NCBI GenBank assembly: GCA_902801885.1
Contig: CADCJX010000009.1
Coordinates: forward strand, 61,183 to 125,182
Length of the DNA: 64,000 nucleotides
Direction of reading: 5' to 3'
Source: an uncultured Bacteroidia bacterium
GTDB taxonomy: Bacteria; Bacteroidota; Bacteroidia; Bacteroidales; UBA932
The notes under the pieces were generated by a model. The model made no database searches. It had not been told where the DNA came from and saw only the letters and a program-made list of their open reading frames with translations. Shown one piece after another: positions 43,340-52,688 of this stretch (the first letter of the stretch is position 1; every line of letters begins with the position of its first letter). The position numbers and the translations under genes were made by a program.

Positions 43340-45355
43340 TCAACCATTTGACGAGGAACCGGAAGGGAACACCAGACTGGCCAGATAACCCACTACAAAG
43401 CAGGTAATAAAGCCTACAGTCGTGTAAAGCAGCAGATAGACCGGTGTGTACTTGGCTACGATGAACTGAACCAACACGCTGACAGCCATTCCGATCAAGG
43501 CTCCTGTCGCATTGGCCCTCTTGGTGACCATTCCTAGGAAGAAGAGCCCTCCCATGCTGCCCAGTACCAGGCCTAGGATCTTGCTGAATTCATCCCAGAG
43601 GGAGTCTATGTTCCAAGTTGCCATCAAGCAGGCGAAAAGGAGAGAAAGGACTCCGATCACAAGGGTGGCCGTCTTGGCGACTTTGAGTTCCTTGGTCTTA
43701 TCCTGTTCGATTTTCCCCGTGAGATTGGGACGGATATCCACCACATAGGCCGTGGCGGCGGAGTTCATGCTGCCACTCAGGGTGGACATGGCCGCGGCGA
43801 ATATTCCGGAAATCAGGAGGCCCGTCACTCCTGTAGGAAGGCTGCTGTAGATGTACCATGGGAAAATGGCATCCGTGTTGTCCATAGTTACGCTCAACTC
43901 TGCCGGATGGCTCTTGTAGAACACGAAGAGCATAGTCCCGATCGTGAAGAAAATCAGCGTAGCAGGAATAGTGATGACGGCATTGGTCAGTACGCTCCTT
44001 TTGGCGGCATTTTCGGAACTCGTTGACAAGTAGCGCTGTACCATGCTCTGATCTGTACCGTAGGTGGTGAGGTTGGTGAAGAATGTCGCTATCAGGACTG
44101 TCCACATCGATGCATTCGTAAAGTCCAGCTTGGTACTACCGAGGAAGAACTTGCCGCTGTCCGCGGCCGTAGCTATCGCCCCGGACATACCAAGTCCGCT
44201 TGAGTGAATGATGTGGAATATGCAGAACAAGGCACCTCCGAGAAGGATAATGGTCTGCAGGGCATCTGTCCAGACCACTGCTTCTATTCCTCCCATCCTG
44301 GTGTAGATGATGCTGAACAATCCCATCAATGCAATGCAAAGGAAAATGTTCATGCCGGTGACTACGTGGATGGCTATTGAAGGAAGATAAAGGACGACAC
44401 CCATCCTGCCGACCTGATAGACGATGAACGCTATAGAGCAGATGATGCGAGTAGCCTTGTTGAACCGGACCTCAAGATATTCGTAAGCTGTGGAAATGTT
44501 CAGCTTCCTGAAAAAAGGGATGAAAAGGTAGATGATCAGCGGGCAGACCAAGACAATGCCGGCGTTGAAAAGCATGTAGCTCCAATCGGTCGCATAAGCT
44601 TTAGCAGGAATCGACATGAAGGTGATCGCGCTTAGGGCAGTAGCGAACAAACTGAGGCCGGCGGCCCACCATGGTATCCTCTGCCCACCCTTGAAATAGT
44701 CATCGGAACTCTTCTGCCTTTTCGAAAAATACAGGCCGATCAACACCAAAGCAATGAAATAGAGCACCATAACCAGCATGTCGATAGGCTTGAAGCCTCT
44801 GCGGACCTTGGTGAATTCGAAAGTCAAAGCCTTGACCTCCGAGCCCTCGGCAACGTATTCGACAACTCTCCCGCCAGAAGCCTCCCTACGCAAGAGTGTA
44901 CGGCCGCCCGAGAGTACCGGATATGGGAACGTGGTGAAAGTCCCAGTGATGGTGTGGTAAAGGAGCATCGAGGGACCTTCGTCTCCAATCAAAACTATAT
45001 GTGCTGAGCCTTTCGGAAAAGCGCAGTGGAAACGGCCCTCAGGGACATTCGCAGGCAATTCCACGTCATCCCATCTATTCAGGCGCTGGTTGTAACGACG
45101 TATCCCGTCAATCCGGGAGGACTGGGCAAAAACATACTTGCACATGTCACTCCCGGAAGATTGCCAGGCTATCAGGGTATCCGGCTGACCTGTCTGGGCA
45201 GAAGACGTGGAAGGGGGGACAATACTATCAGCTGAGACACAAACTAATTGCTCTGGGAAACCATTAACCATTCTATCGGGTTCTGCAGATGAGCACGAAC
45301 ATAGCAAAGCCATCGTCACGACGGCAATTGAAAAACATTTCAAAACAGCTTTCAT
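43340..45355 (-). CDS. SSS-family sodium/solute symporter with extracytoplasmic beta-rich head
   Basis: 671 residues. The symporter core starts at about residue 187 (RRGFKPIDMLVMVLYFIALV) with some 13 hydrophobic segments and typical SSS text (FFKGG-like loop YFKGGQRIPWWAAGLSLFAT). It would import sialic acid with sodium. In front is a lipoprotein-like signal (LLCSC, Cys21) and about 165 residues of beta-rich sequence (RYNQRLNRWDDVELPANVPE, PSMLLYHTITGTFTTFPYPV) resembling one or two kelch blades. I recall Bacteroidetes transporters fused to whole NanM-like mutarotase propellers; this looks like a shortened form. First gene of the leftward operon, divergent from gntR. Confidence 0.82.
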   Translation of the reverse strand: MKAVLKCFSIAVVTMALLCSCSSAEPDRMVNGFPEQLVCVSADSIVPPSTSSAQTGQPDTLIAWQSSGSDMCKYVFAQSSRIDGIRRYNQRLNRWDDVELPANVPEGRFHCAFPKGSAHIVLIGDEGPSMLLYHTITGTFTTFPYPVLSGGRTLLRREASGGRVVEYVAEGSEVKALTFEFTKVRRGFKPIDMLVMVLYFIALVLIGLYFSKRQKSSDDYFKGGQRIPWWAAGLSLFATALSAITFMSIPAKAYATDWSYMLFNAGIVLVCPLIIYLFIPFFRKLNISTAYEYLEVRFNKATRIICSIAFIVYQVGRMGVVLYLPSIAIHVVTGMNIFLCIALMGLFSIIYTRMGGIEAVVWTDALQTIILLGGALFCIFHIIHSSGLGMSGAIATAADSGKFFLGSTKLDFTNASMWTVLIATFFTNLTTYGTDQSMVQRYLSTSSENAAKRSVLTNAVITIPATLIFFTIGTMLFVFYKSHPAELSVTMDNTDAIFPWYIYSSLPTGVTGLLISGIFAAAMSTLSGSMNSAATAYVVDIRPNLTGKIEQDKTKELKVAKTATLVIGVLSLLFACLMATWNIDSLWDEFSKILGLVLGSMGGLFFLGMVTKRANATGALIGMAVSVLVQFIVAKYTPVYLLLYTTVGFITCFVVGYLASLVFPSGSSSNG

Positions 45356-45483
45356 CGGATATATAGGTTTCTCGTTATTAAATGTGGCTTAATCCCCCAT
45401 TCCAGTCATCCGATGTAAAAATACAAATAAAAACAATAAATACTATTTATTTCGAAATATTTTTATCAAAAAAAATAAATAAA

Positions 45484-45538
45484 GACATAATAAAGCGATT
45501 ATGTCCGACTTATTGATTTTTCGATTATATTGGACATA
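45484..45538. promoter_or_regulatory. three related half-sites, candidate GntR operator
   Basis: GACATAA (45484-45490) and TTATGTCC (45499-45506) form an inverted repeat with an 8-base spacer, and GGACATA (45532-45538) repeats the left half further on. They lie in the AT-rich 224-base gap between the divergent symporter and GntR genes. The rest of that gap shows only an imperfect minus-strand promoter match (TTTATTTG near 45424-45431). Confidence 0.5.
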
Positions 45539-45562
45539 TTTCTTATTATTGTACCTTTTTTA

Positions 45563-45570
45563 TATATTTG
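45563..45570 (+). promoter_or_regulatory. -7 element (TATATTTG) for the gntR-type gene
   Basis: TATATTTG ends 9 bases before the ATG at 45580, implying a very short leader; a second in-frame ATG at 45595 is the alternative start. Confidence 0.5.
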
Positions 45571-45579
45571 TACTGATTA

Positions 45580-46320
45580 ATGACTCAACTCCAGATGAAC
45601 GGCTACTCTACCCTCGTCGAACAGACCCAGAAGAAAATCCTCAGCTACATTTCCAACAATCCTGACATCAAGCAACTGCCAAAGGAAAGTGAATTCGCAG
45701 AAATCCTCGGCGTCAGCCGTGGGGTACTGCGAGAATCCCTGAGCGAACTCCGGGCCCTTGGAATAATAGAAACTAAGAGGAAGAAGGGTACAAGCGTTGT
45801 GAGTCCAAATGTATTCGGAGTTTTCAAACCCCTGATCGGCACTGGACTCCTGGACAAGAAAGCCCTGACGGATCTGTATCAGCTACGCTTGATGCTGGAA
45901 ATCGGCGCCGCCGATTTCATATTCATGGGTAAGAACGACAAGTTCATGGCCGAACTTGACGAGATTGTCGGGCAAGAAGCAGAGTTGGACCAGCAGATGA
46001 ACCTGGCAAAAGACGATGCTTCCAAACTTGCTATAGCAGATAAATTGAGGGATGTAGACATCCAGTTCCATGCGAAACTCTTTGAGATCACCGGCAACCA
46101 GGATCTCATGGATTTCCAGTTCATCGTCAGGCACTTGTTCTCATTGTATTCCCCAAGACTGAAAAAAGATTACCACGACCGGAATGTTGTTTCTCATATC
46201 GGTCTGTACAACCTTCTGCGAAACGGCACTCCGGACGCGTTCAGAATGGCCATGAGGCTTCACCTCAGCACCCAGTTCGAGAACATGGATGCCAACATTG
46301 AGAAAGCCGGAGCCAAATAG
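45580..46320 (+). CDS. GntR-family regulator, FadR/FCD subgroup
   Basis: 246 residues. The N-terminal winged HTH (LPKESEFAEILGVSRGVLRE, SLSELRALGIIETKRKKGT; about 25-80) is followed by the all-helical FCD ligand domain (about 100-235), with His residues in DIQFHAKLFEITGN, SHIGLYNLL and MRLHLSTQ that could bind a metal and an acidic ligand. The FCD subgroup includes NanR, the sialic-acid repressor of E. coli, which fits its place beside the sialidase locus. Start at 45580 or 45595. It ends three bases from the convergent GDPD-family gene. Confidence 0.88.
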   Translation: MTQLQMNGYSTLVEQTQKKILSYISNNPDIKQLPKESEFAEILGVSRGVLRESLSELRALGIIETKRKKGTSVVSPNVFGVFKPLIGTGLLDKKALTDLYQLRLMLEIGAADFIFMGKNDKFMAELDEIVGQEAELDQQMNLAKDDASKLAIADKLRDVDIQFHAKLFEITGNQDLMDFQFIVRHLFSLYSPRLKKDYHDRNVVSHIGLYNLLRNGTPDAFRMAMRLHLSTQFENMDANIEKAGAK

Positions 46321-46323
46321 CCC

Positions 46324-47427
46324 CTAGCTGCAGTCGTAAAGCTCGGCCTTGAGGGACTTGACTTCGGAATTGACGAGGGCCCTGACCTTGAGGCCTGGAG
46401 CGGTCTTGTAGAGTCTGGTACCGAAGATCTCGGGTTTGCCGGCAGCCTCATGTGTCAGTGTGTAGACCCTTCCGTTCAATGTAACCTCTATTGTGCCCAC
46501 GAAGTCAAGGGTAAGGATTGCCGACGCGAATTCCGGGGTTTCGGGATTCCACTCGACTGACTGGCCTTCCGGCAGTCTCATCTTGAACTTGCGGAAGACA
46601 TCCACGGGCTTGCGGCCCTCGGTCTGATGCCAGTAGAAATCCGACAGCTCTATCGTAACGCCATCTGTAAGAGCTCTTTGCTCATGAGGTGCCGGGAAGA
46701 TCGAAGCCTGCACTTCGAAGCCTGCATCCTTGACCGTCTTTATGTACTCGGCGTCAAGCATGTCATGTTTCATGGTGCTCATTCCGCAGGTTCCTCCAAG
46801 TTCCTTGAGCCTCTCGATGGTCCTCGGTGCTGGGTCTTTGCCCGGGTCGAGGAGGATAAGGCATCTGGAATAATCCCTGGCGTGCTGGAGGGCTGCCTGG
46901 GAGACGTCGAAGGCAACGAACTTGTCGCCCAGCATCTCGTGGGCAAGCTTGTAGGACTCAACCACGGCGCTGTGGAGCATGGGGACAATTCCGTACTCAC
47001 GGCATGCTTCGAGTTCTTCCTTCAGGGTTGGAATAGGAACTCTCAACGCGGGATCGGTGGAAGCCAGGACATACTTGGTACGAAGTTCCTCGAAAGTATG
47101 CTCAGTAACCTTGACAGGCTCCTCGATAACTGAATAATCCGAAGCGTTGCGCATGGTACGGTTGATCGTGGCATCATGCATGATGACCATAACACTGTCA
47201 AGGGTGTACTTGACGTCGCACTCAATGGCCGGATAGCCGTACTGGGCAGCCATCTTCACTCCGGCAGGACAGTTCTCGTTGATGTAGAACTCTTCACCGT
47301 CCTTCAGCCAGCAGCCCCTGTGGGCAACTGCCATGGGAAGGTCTACATCTTCGACCTGGCTGCATGAAAGAGCCAGCAAGGCCCCTAGGAAAAGGGCGGA
47401 AATCCTTCTGATCATATATTCAATCAT
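46324..47427 (-). CDS. glycerophosphodiester phosphodiesterase-family lipoprotein
   Basis: 367 residues with a lipoprotein signal (LALSCS, Cys22). The GDPD TIM barrel shows VAHRGCW, AIECDVKYTLD and MHDATINRTM, the conserved His, Glu-x-Asp and His positions. The family hydrolyses glycerophosphodiesters to glycerol-3-phosphate and an alcohol. About 100 residues after the barrel form a beta domain of unknown role. Its ATG overlaps the stop of the GH5-like gene (ATGA); an alternative ATG lies 12 bases inside. It is the last gene of the carbohydrate operon. Confidence 0.82.
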   Translation of the reverse strand: MIEYMIRRISALFLGALLALSCSQVEDVDLPMAVAHRGCWLKDGEEFYINENCPAGVKMAAQYGYPAIECDVKYTLDSVMVIMHDATINRTMRNASDYSVIEEPVKVTEHTFEELRTKYVLASTDPALRVPIPTLKEELEACREYGIVPMLHSAVVESYKLAHEMLGDKFVAFDVSQAALQHARDYSRCLILLDPGKDPAPRTIERLKELGGTCGMSTMKHDMLDAEYIKTVKDAGFEVQASIFPAPHEQRALTDGVTIELSDFYWHQTEGRKPVDVFRKFKMRLPEGQSVEWNPETPEFASAILTLDFVGTIEVTLNGRVYTLTHEAAGKPEIFGTRLYKTAPGLKVRALVNSEVKSLKAELYDCS

Positions 47428-48500
47428 TTATTGTTGCATTTCTTGATAACCTCGAGTTCCTCAGGATCGAACGGAGTGTGGTCCTGACGGAATATGTCAT
47501 GGAACCAGACCTCAGGCTCAGCACCATCCGGACGCGGATCGCTCCATGCGAAGATGGTATTGGTCTTGCCGGAAACGAACCCCCAGTTGATGGCGCCCAC
47601 GTTATTGGACTTCAGCAGAGGCATTATCTTCTGGAAAGTACAACCGCGTGTCCTGGCCATATATTCAGTGTTGATCACAGGACGGCCGTACGTCTTGAGA
47701 GTGTCGATTGCCTGCTGCTGGTTCTCTTCGCTACCGGAATAGTTGTGATAGGTGATGATGTCTGATTCCTCGAGCTGGATCTTATTGAGGTCCGAAAGGG
47801 CATGTTTCCATACGCCGGCAGAAAGGGGCTGTGACGCCCCTGCTTCGCGGGCCCAGCGGAAGGCATTTTTCAGGAGAGGAATGGATTCGTTGCCATGGTC
47901 ACTGTTGCCGGGCTCGTTGTATAGATCCCAGAGGAGCACCCTGCTGTCGTCCTTGAATGTCCCGACAATGTCCTTGACGTACTTCTCAAGTTTCGGATAA
48001 AGGGCTGTGGTGTCGGCCCGCAGAGAGACTGACGGGTCCTGGATCCAGCCAGAATTGTGGACACCCGGTTTAGGTTCAGGCTGTTTCCCGTAGGCAGATT
48101 CTGCGTTCCAGCAGTCATCAAAAATCACGAACATAGGCTTGATCCCATGTTTCTGGCAGATGGACAGGAAATTGTCCATACGGCTTTTCAGTCCCTCAGG
48201 ATCATTCTCGTAGACCACACTGCTGAGGAAAACCCTCATGGTATTGAAGCCGAGTTCTTCGGCCCAGCCGAGTTCCTTGTCTATCAAAGCTGCGTCATAG
48301 GTGTCCGCACTCCACGCCTCAATCTGGTTGATGGCAGTAGCAGGAGTGTAGTTACATCCGGAAAGCCATGGCAATGAGGAATACCATGCTTCAGCCTTTT
48401 CCGGAGTCCATTTTTCAACAGTTTCGATCTTCGTCCTGTTCCCGCATCCTGAAATGACGAACGAAAGCAGGATCACAACAGCAAAACAAATCTTTCTCAT
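47424..48500 (-). CDS. GH5-like (clan GH-A) glycosidase, lipoprotein
   Basis: 358-residue lipoprotein (lipobox ISGC, Cys19) with a TIM barrel. LLWDLYNEPGNSD places the acid/base at Glu196 and PVINTEYMART the nucleophile at Glu279, the retaining clan-A arrangement. The family is consistent with endo-acting beta-glycanases or beta-mannosidase-type enzymes. The gene is 15 bases after the GH3 fusion and overlaps the GDPD gene. Confidence 0.82.
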   Translation of the reverse strand: MRKICFAVVILLSFVISGCGNRTKIETVEKWTPEKAEAWYSSLPWLSGCNYTPATAINQIEAWSADTYDAALIDKELGWAEELGFNTMRVFLSSVVYENDPEGLKSRMDNFLSICQKHGIKPMFVIFDDCWNAESAYGKQPEPKPGVHNSGWIQDPSVSLRADTTALYPKLEKYVKDIVGTFKDDSRVLLWDLYNEPGNSDHGNESIPLLKNAFRWAREAGASQPLSAGVWKHALSDLNKIQLEESDIITYHNYSGSEENQQQAIDTLKTYGRPVINTEYMARTRGCTFQKIMPLLKSNNVGAINWGFVSGKTNTIFAWSDPRPDGAEPEVWFHDIFRQDHTPFDPEELEVIKKCNNK

Positions 48501-48515
48501 CTTCGTTATTATTGG

Positions 48516-51500
48516 TTAATTGATATTCGGAGTTTGCCAGATCTTGGTCTCATCGCAATGCCGTGTAATTGACTGTCCTCCGCAGGCAAAGCGGAAGTCG
48601 CCTTCTTCAAGGCGCCATTTGCCGTCAGCGCCGACAAAAGCCAGGGAGGATGCCGGCACTTCAAATCTCACCACCTTGCTCTCGCCTTTCTTTAGGTCGA
48701 CCTTCGAAAAAGCCCGGAGCCTTTTGACATCAGGAATGAGGCTGGCCACGAGATCGCTGGAGAACAGAAGTACAGCCTCGCGCCCGTCGCGGCCTCCGGT
48801 GTTCTTGACCTTGACCGAAAATTCAAGTACATCCCCGGCGCCGAAGGTTCTGGAGCCTTGGCACTTGAAATCCGAGTAGGAATATTCAGTGTAGCTCAAG
48901 CCATGGCCGAGAGGCCACTGGACGTCCATGACGGCATCGTAGTTATATGCTCCGTCCATCATCTCGCGATGCTCGGAAACCTTATAGTCATAGGTGTGGA
49001 GGGCGTTGATGTGCTTTGAATATGTGAACGGGAGTTTTGCACTGAAATTCTCCTCTCCCGAAAGGAGGGCAGCAAGGGCATCCCCTCCGTAATTACCAGG
49101 CAGCATCACATCGACCACGGCATCCACCTGCGGCTCGATGTCCCCTATTATCCTGGGACGACCTTCGTTAAGGACCAGGACAACAGGCTTTCCTGTCGCG
49201 GCCAGGGCCATGACAAGATCCTTCTGGTTCGATGAAAGATTCAAGTCGTTAATGTTTCCCGTAGTCTCGCAGTAGGAGTTCTCGCCCACACAGACTACGA
49301 TCACGTCCGCCTCACGAGAGGCGGTCACTGCCTTGTCGATCTCGGGGACATTTTCCTTCGGCCAGTCATTGACCGAAAGATCATAGGTTACACCCGGCTC
49401 ATAGATTACGTTGCCGGCGCCGAACTTGTTAATCATAGCTTCGAGGATGGTGTTGTACTGAGGCACATAGGAATCCCCTTCACCTTGCCAAGTGTACGTC
49501 CAACCTCCGTTCAATGTCCTGAGGCTGTTGGCATTGGGGCCTGCCACAAGAATCTTCTTTCCTCTTTCAATCGGTAGCACTCCCTCATTCTTCAAAAGGA
49601 TCTCGGACTCCAGGGCCGCCCTATAGGAATCGTCAGCGAATTCCTTGCAGCCAAACCTGCTGAAGGCGTCTGTGTCCCAGACCGGGTTGTCGAAAAGGCC
49701 CGCCCTATACTTCATCCGAAGGATCCTTCGGACAGCATCATCAATCCTGGACATAGGAATCTCACCGCTCCTCACCAAGTCAGCCAGGATCGAGCAGCAC
49801 TCCTTGTCATAGGGTTCCATGATCATGTCAACGCCTGCATTTATTCCGATCTTGATCGCCTCACGCTTATCGGCCGCAACATGGTCACGTTCATAAAGGT
49901 TGTTCAAGTCGGACCAGTCGGTCACGATCATCCCATCCCAACCAGTCTGCTCCTTTGCCCACCCTGTAAGAAGGGTCTTGTTGGCATGGACCGGCATCCC
50001 GTTCACCGAAGAGGAATTGACCATTATGCTATGCGCTCCAGCCTTGAATCCTCCGAGGAAAGGAGCGAAATACTTTTCCCTGAGGTCATGATCGGGCACA
50101 TAGGCAGGAGTACGGTCCTTGCCCGTGTACGGGACGCTGTAGGCTATGAAACACTTGAGGGTGGCGGAAGTGTGCTCCTGGTCAAGATAGTTTGGATCTT
50201 CTCCTTGAAGACCTAAGGTCTCCTCAACCGACATAACCGTGGACAAGTAAGCATCCTCTCCCCAGTTCTCCCAAATTCTCGGCCAACGCGGATCCCTTCC
50301 GAGGTCGACGGTAGGGGTGAAAACCCAGGGCACCATGGCAGCACGTGTCTCATAGGCTGTCACCTCCCCCATCTTCCTCGCAAAAGAAGGGTCGAAAGTT
50401 GCTGCCAGATTGATTTCATGAGGGAATATGGTTCCGTCAGTAAGATAATTCGCCCCATGGACCATGTCAAGTCCATAGATACACGGGATTCCTATCTTCT
50501 CCATGGATTTCTCCTGTATCTGGCGGATCATGACAGCTGTCTGCTCCCTGCTGTGCGCCCTTCCGTTCATTACGTTCAGGATTGAACCCACCTTGTACAC
50601 CCCGAAGATCTCGTCCATTTTGGCCGGATCAAGGGCCTCATGAGTGTCATCTTCCAGGACGGAAATGGTCAGCTGGACCATCTGGCCTACCTTCTCTTCC
50701 AAAGACAATCCGCTCAGAGTCTTTTCAACCCGGGCCTCCAGGCCGATTTTCCTGTCGTTTCTGACAAGATAGAAATGGCCGTCCTCTCCTCCGAGGAGAA
50801 TGTCGGTGACTCCGTCTCCGTCCCAGTCGAAGGGTGTCGGACAGGTGCTGTGTCCGGCCAGCCTTGTACTGCTGATGTCTCCCATGTAGCGGAATGTCGT
50901 ATTGACACCGTCGTCGGAGATATTCTTGAACCACGAAGCATTCCTGCTGTCCACGACAAGGTCAAGGCGTCCGTCACCATCCCAGTCCGTGAAACAGAAC
51001 TTACGCCTACCGGAACTCCCGGCCTTTCCAGCATTGAGCCTCAACAAGCCCGGTTCCGGATCGACTACACCATTGATGTTGTTGTACGACGAGCAATTCT
51101 CGCAGCTGAAAATCCTCTTTCCTGGTTTGAAAAACACTTCTCCGGGAATCCTCTCATAAAGGCATAGATAGCCTTCCTGGTCCAGGGTCACGAGGTCGTC
51201 ATGACCATCCTTGTTCCAGTCTATCATCACGGGTGAAGTACGCCACTGGGTGACAAGCGTACCCTTTTCCGGAGTCCACCAGTTCCATTCCGGTTTGGGA
51301 GTCTCACCTTCCCAGGCCACCATCACAGGTCTGGGTCCGGACATCTTCAACCCGCTGCGCGAGCCCTTATTCCTGAGCCATTGGACCTTCCCCAAAATCG
51401 AGTTGAAGACTATGTCGGGCCTGCCGTCCCCATCCATGTCGGACACGGACAGAACCGTGTAGCCCCACTTCCTTTCAGCCGGTCCCTGGATGGAACCGTT

Positions 51501-52670
51501 CTCCCCGGCCATGACCCTGAAAGGCTTCCTTCCAACCTTGAAGAACTCGGGGGCTGCCCAGAGAGGTTCCTTGCCTTCGGAGAGATTCCTTATCAGGCAG
51601 ATGTCTCCTGCTGAATTGCCGGATATTATGTCCTGGTCACCGTCGCCGTCCCAGTCATAGGCGCACGGGGTCGCCAGAGCGCCGAACTTGAGAAGGTCGG
51701 ATTTCTGGCGGAAATACTTCAAGTCCTCGAAAACAGGCATGTGCTTCCTGACCTTGCCTGTGTTCCTGAGCCATGACACCGTTCCGTCCTCGTCCCCGAC
51801 TATGAGATCGACATGTCCATCCCCGTCAAAGTCACATGCCACAGGGACTATCATCTCAACATGGACGGTAATCTCTCCATGCCTGTTCCTCAGCCGTCTT
51901 CCTTCGGCGAAACTCGGATTGTCCATCATCTGGATGTTTTCGTACCAGGTGAGTCCGTCAACGAATTCCCCGCAGATGACATCCAGGTCACCATCGCCGT
52001 CAAAATCTGCAACACAAGGGGTAGGGGCACCGTAAGTGGTGATCGGAAGCGGCCCAGCATTCTCGAAGACTCCGTCATTGTTCTTGATCAGGTGGACATA
52101 GCCCTTGAGGGGGCCGTTCTTCCAGTTGCCTTCCTGGTCGTAGGCGTTGTCCCACCCATAGTCTTTCCAAGTGTCTATGCCTACGATTATGTCCTGATCA
52201 CCGTCACCGTCAAAGTCCACATATTCCCAGGTGTGGCTTCTCTTCCTTTCAAGTTCGATAGGATCGCCCTTGTATGGGATGGTGTCCGGCTCTGAAAATA
52301 GCTTGTGGCGGAAATCAGAATACTCGACTCCGGGTGAAAGCACCCTGGCCTCACCTTCTACCTCAGACACGCGGATGTAGTTTTCCCCTCTGGAAGAGAT
52401 CTTAACCGCCCTGTCGAAGAAAGGGTTGGCATTAGTGCCTATATTCCTGAAAAAATACAGGCCTCTGTAGGGAGTGTCAGGACAGGAGACCACCAGGTCG
52501 CGGACTCCGTCGCCATCGTAATCCATCGGGAGCGGACAGTTCCACAGGCCGACGGAGACATTGTCCTCGAAGTCGTTGTTGAATCTCAGAATCTCCGCCT
52601 CCTGGGCAGGAGCAACCGACCACCCCAGCATCAGGGCAGCGGCCAATACAAATCTGATCCGGCTGCTCAT
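48516..52670 (-). CDS. FG-GAP/VCBS calcium propeller fused to GH3 beta-glycosidase
   Basis: 1384-residue secreted protein in two parts. Residues 24-640 contain nine DxDGDG-type calcium loops (near 50, 152, 222, 280, 339, 411, 484, 562 and 615), as in FG-GAP/VCBS seven- or eight-bladed propellers. Residues 642-1384 are a complete GH3 enzyme with C-terminal FnIII-like domain; the nucleophile is Asp918 in GMIVTDWSDL. Normal GH3 enzymes are 700-800 residues. The propeller probably binds glycan or a surface partner. The frame is continuous, so this is a real fusion. It lies 18 bases after the glycosidase/HAD gene. Confidence 0.88.
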   Translation of the reverse strand: MSSRIRFVLAAALMLGWSVAPAQEAEILRFNNDFEDNVSVGLWNCPLPMDYDGDGVRDLVVSCPDTPYRGLYFFRNIGTNANPFFDRAVKISSRGENYIRVSEVEGEARVLSPGVEYSDFRHKLFSEPDTIPYKGDPIELERKRSHTWEYVDFDGDGDQDIIVGIDTWKDYGWDNAYDQEGNWKNGPLKGYVHLIKNNDGVFENAGPLPITTYGAPTPCVADFDGDGDLDVICGEFVDGLTWYENIQMMDNPSFAEGRRLRNRHGEITVHVEMIVPVACDFDGDGHVDLIVGDEDGTVSWLRNTGKVRKHMPVFEDLKYFRQKSDLLKFGALATPCAYDWDGDGDQDIISGNSAGDICLIRNLSEGKEPLWAAPEFFKVGRKPFRVMAGENGSIQGPAERKWGYTVLSVSDMDGDGRPDIVFNSILGKVQWLRNKGSRSGLKMSGPRPVMVAWEGETPKPEWNWWTPEKGTLVTQWRTSPVMIDWNKDGHDDLVTLDQEGYLCLYERIPGEVFFKPGKRIFSCENCSSYNNINGVVDPEPGLLRLNAGKAGSSGRRKFCFTDWDGDGRLDLVVDSRNASWFKNISDDGVNTTFRYMGDISSTRLAGHSTCPTPFDWDGDGVTDILLGGEDGHFYLVRNDRKIGLEARVEKTLSGLSLEEKVGQMVQLTISVLEDDTHEALDPAKMDEIFGVYKVGSILNVMNGRAHSREQTAVMIRQIQEKSMEKIGIPCIYGLDMVHGANYLTDGTIFPHEINLAATFDPSFARKMGEVTAYETRAAMVPWVFTPTVDLGRDPRWPRIWENWGEDAYLSTVMSVEETLGLQGEDPNYLDQEHTSATLKCFIAYSVPYTGKDRTPAYVPDHDLREKYFAPFLGGFKAGAHSIMVNSSSVNGMPVHANKTLLTGWAKEQTGWDGMIVTDWSDLNNLYERDHVAADKREAIKIGINAGVDMIMEPYDKECCSILADLVRSGEIPMSRIDDAVRRILRMKYRAGLFDNPVWDTDAFSRFGCKEFADDSYRAALESEILLKNEGVLPIERGKKILVAGPNANSLRTLNGGWTYTWQGEGDSYVPQYNTILEAMINKFGAGNVIYEPGVTYDLSVNDWPKENVPEIDKAVTASREADVIVVCVGENSYCETTGNINDLNLSSNQKDLVMALAATGKPVVLVLNEGRPRIIGDIEPQVDAVVDVMLPGNYGGDALAALLSGEENFSAKLPFTYSKHINALHTYDYKVSEHREMMDGAYNYDAVMDVQWPLGHGLSYTEYSYSDFKCQGSRTFGAGDVLEFSVKVKNTGGRDGREAVLLFSSDLVASLIPDVKRLRAFSKVDLKKGESKVVRFEVPASSLAFVGADGKWRLEEGDFRFACGGQSITRHCDETKIWQTPNIN

Positions 52671-52688
52671 GATTTCTGGAATATCTTA

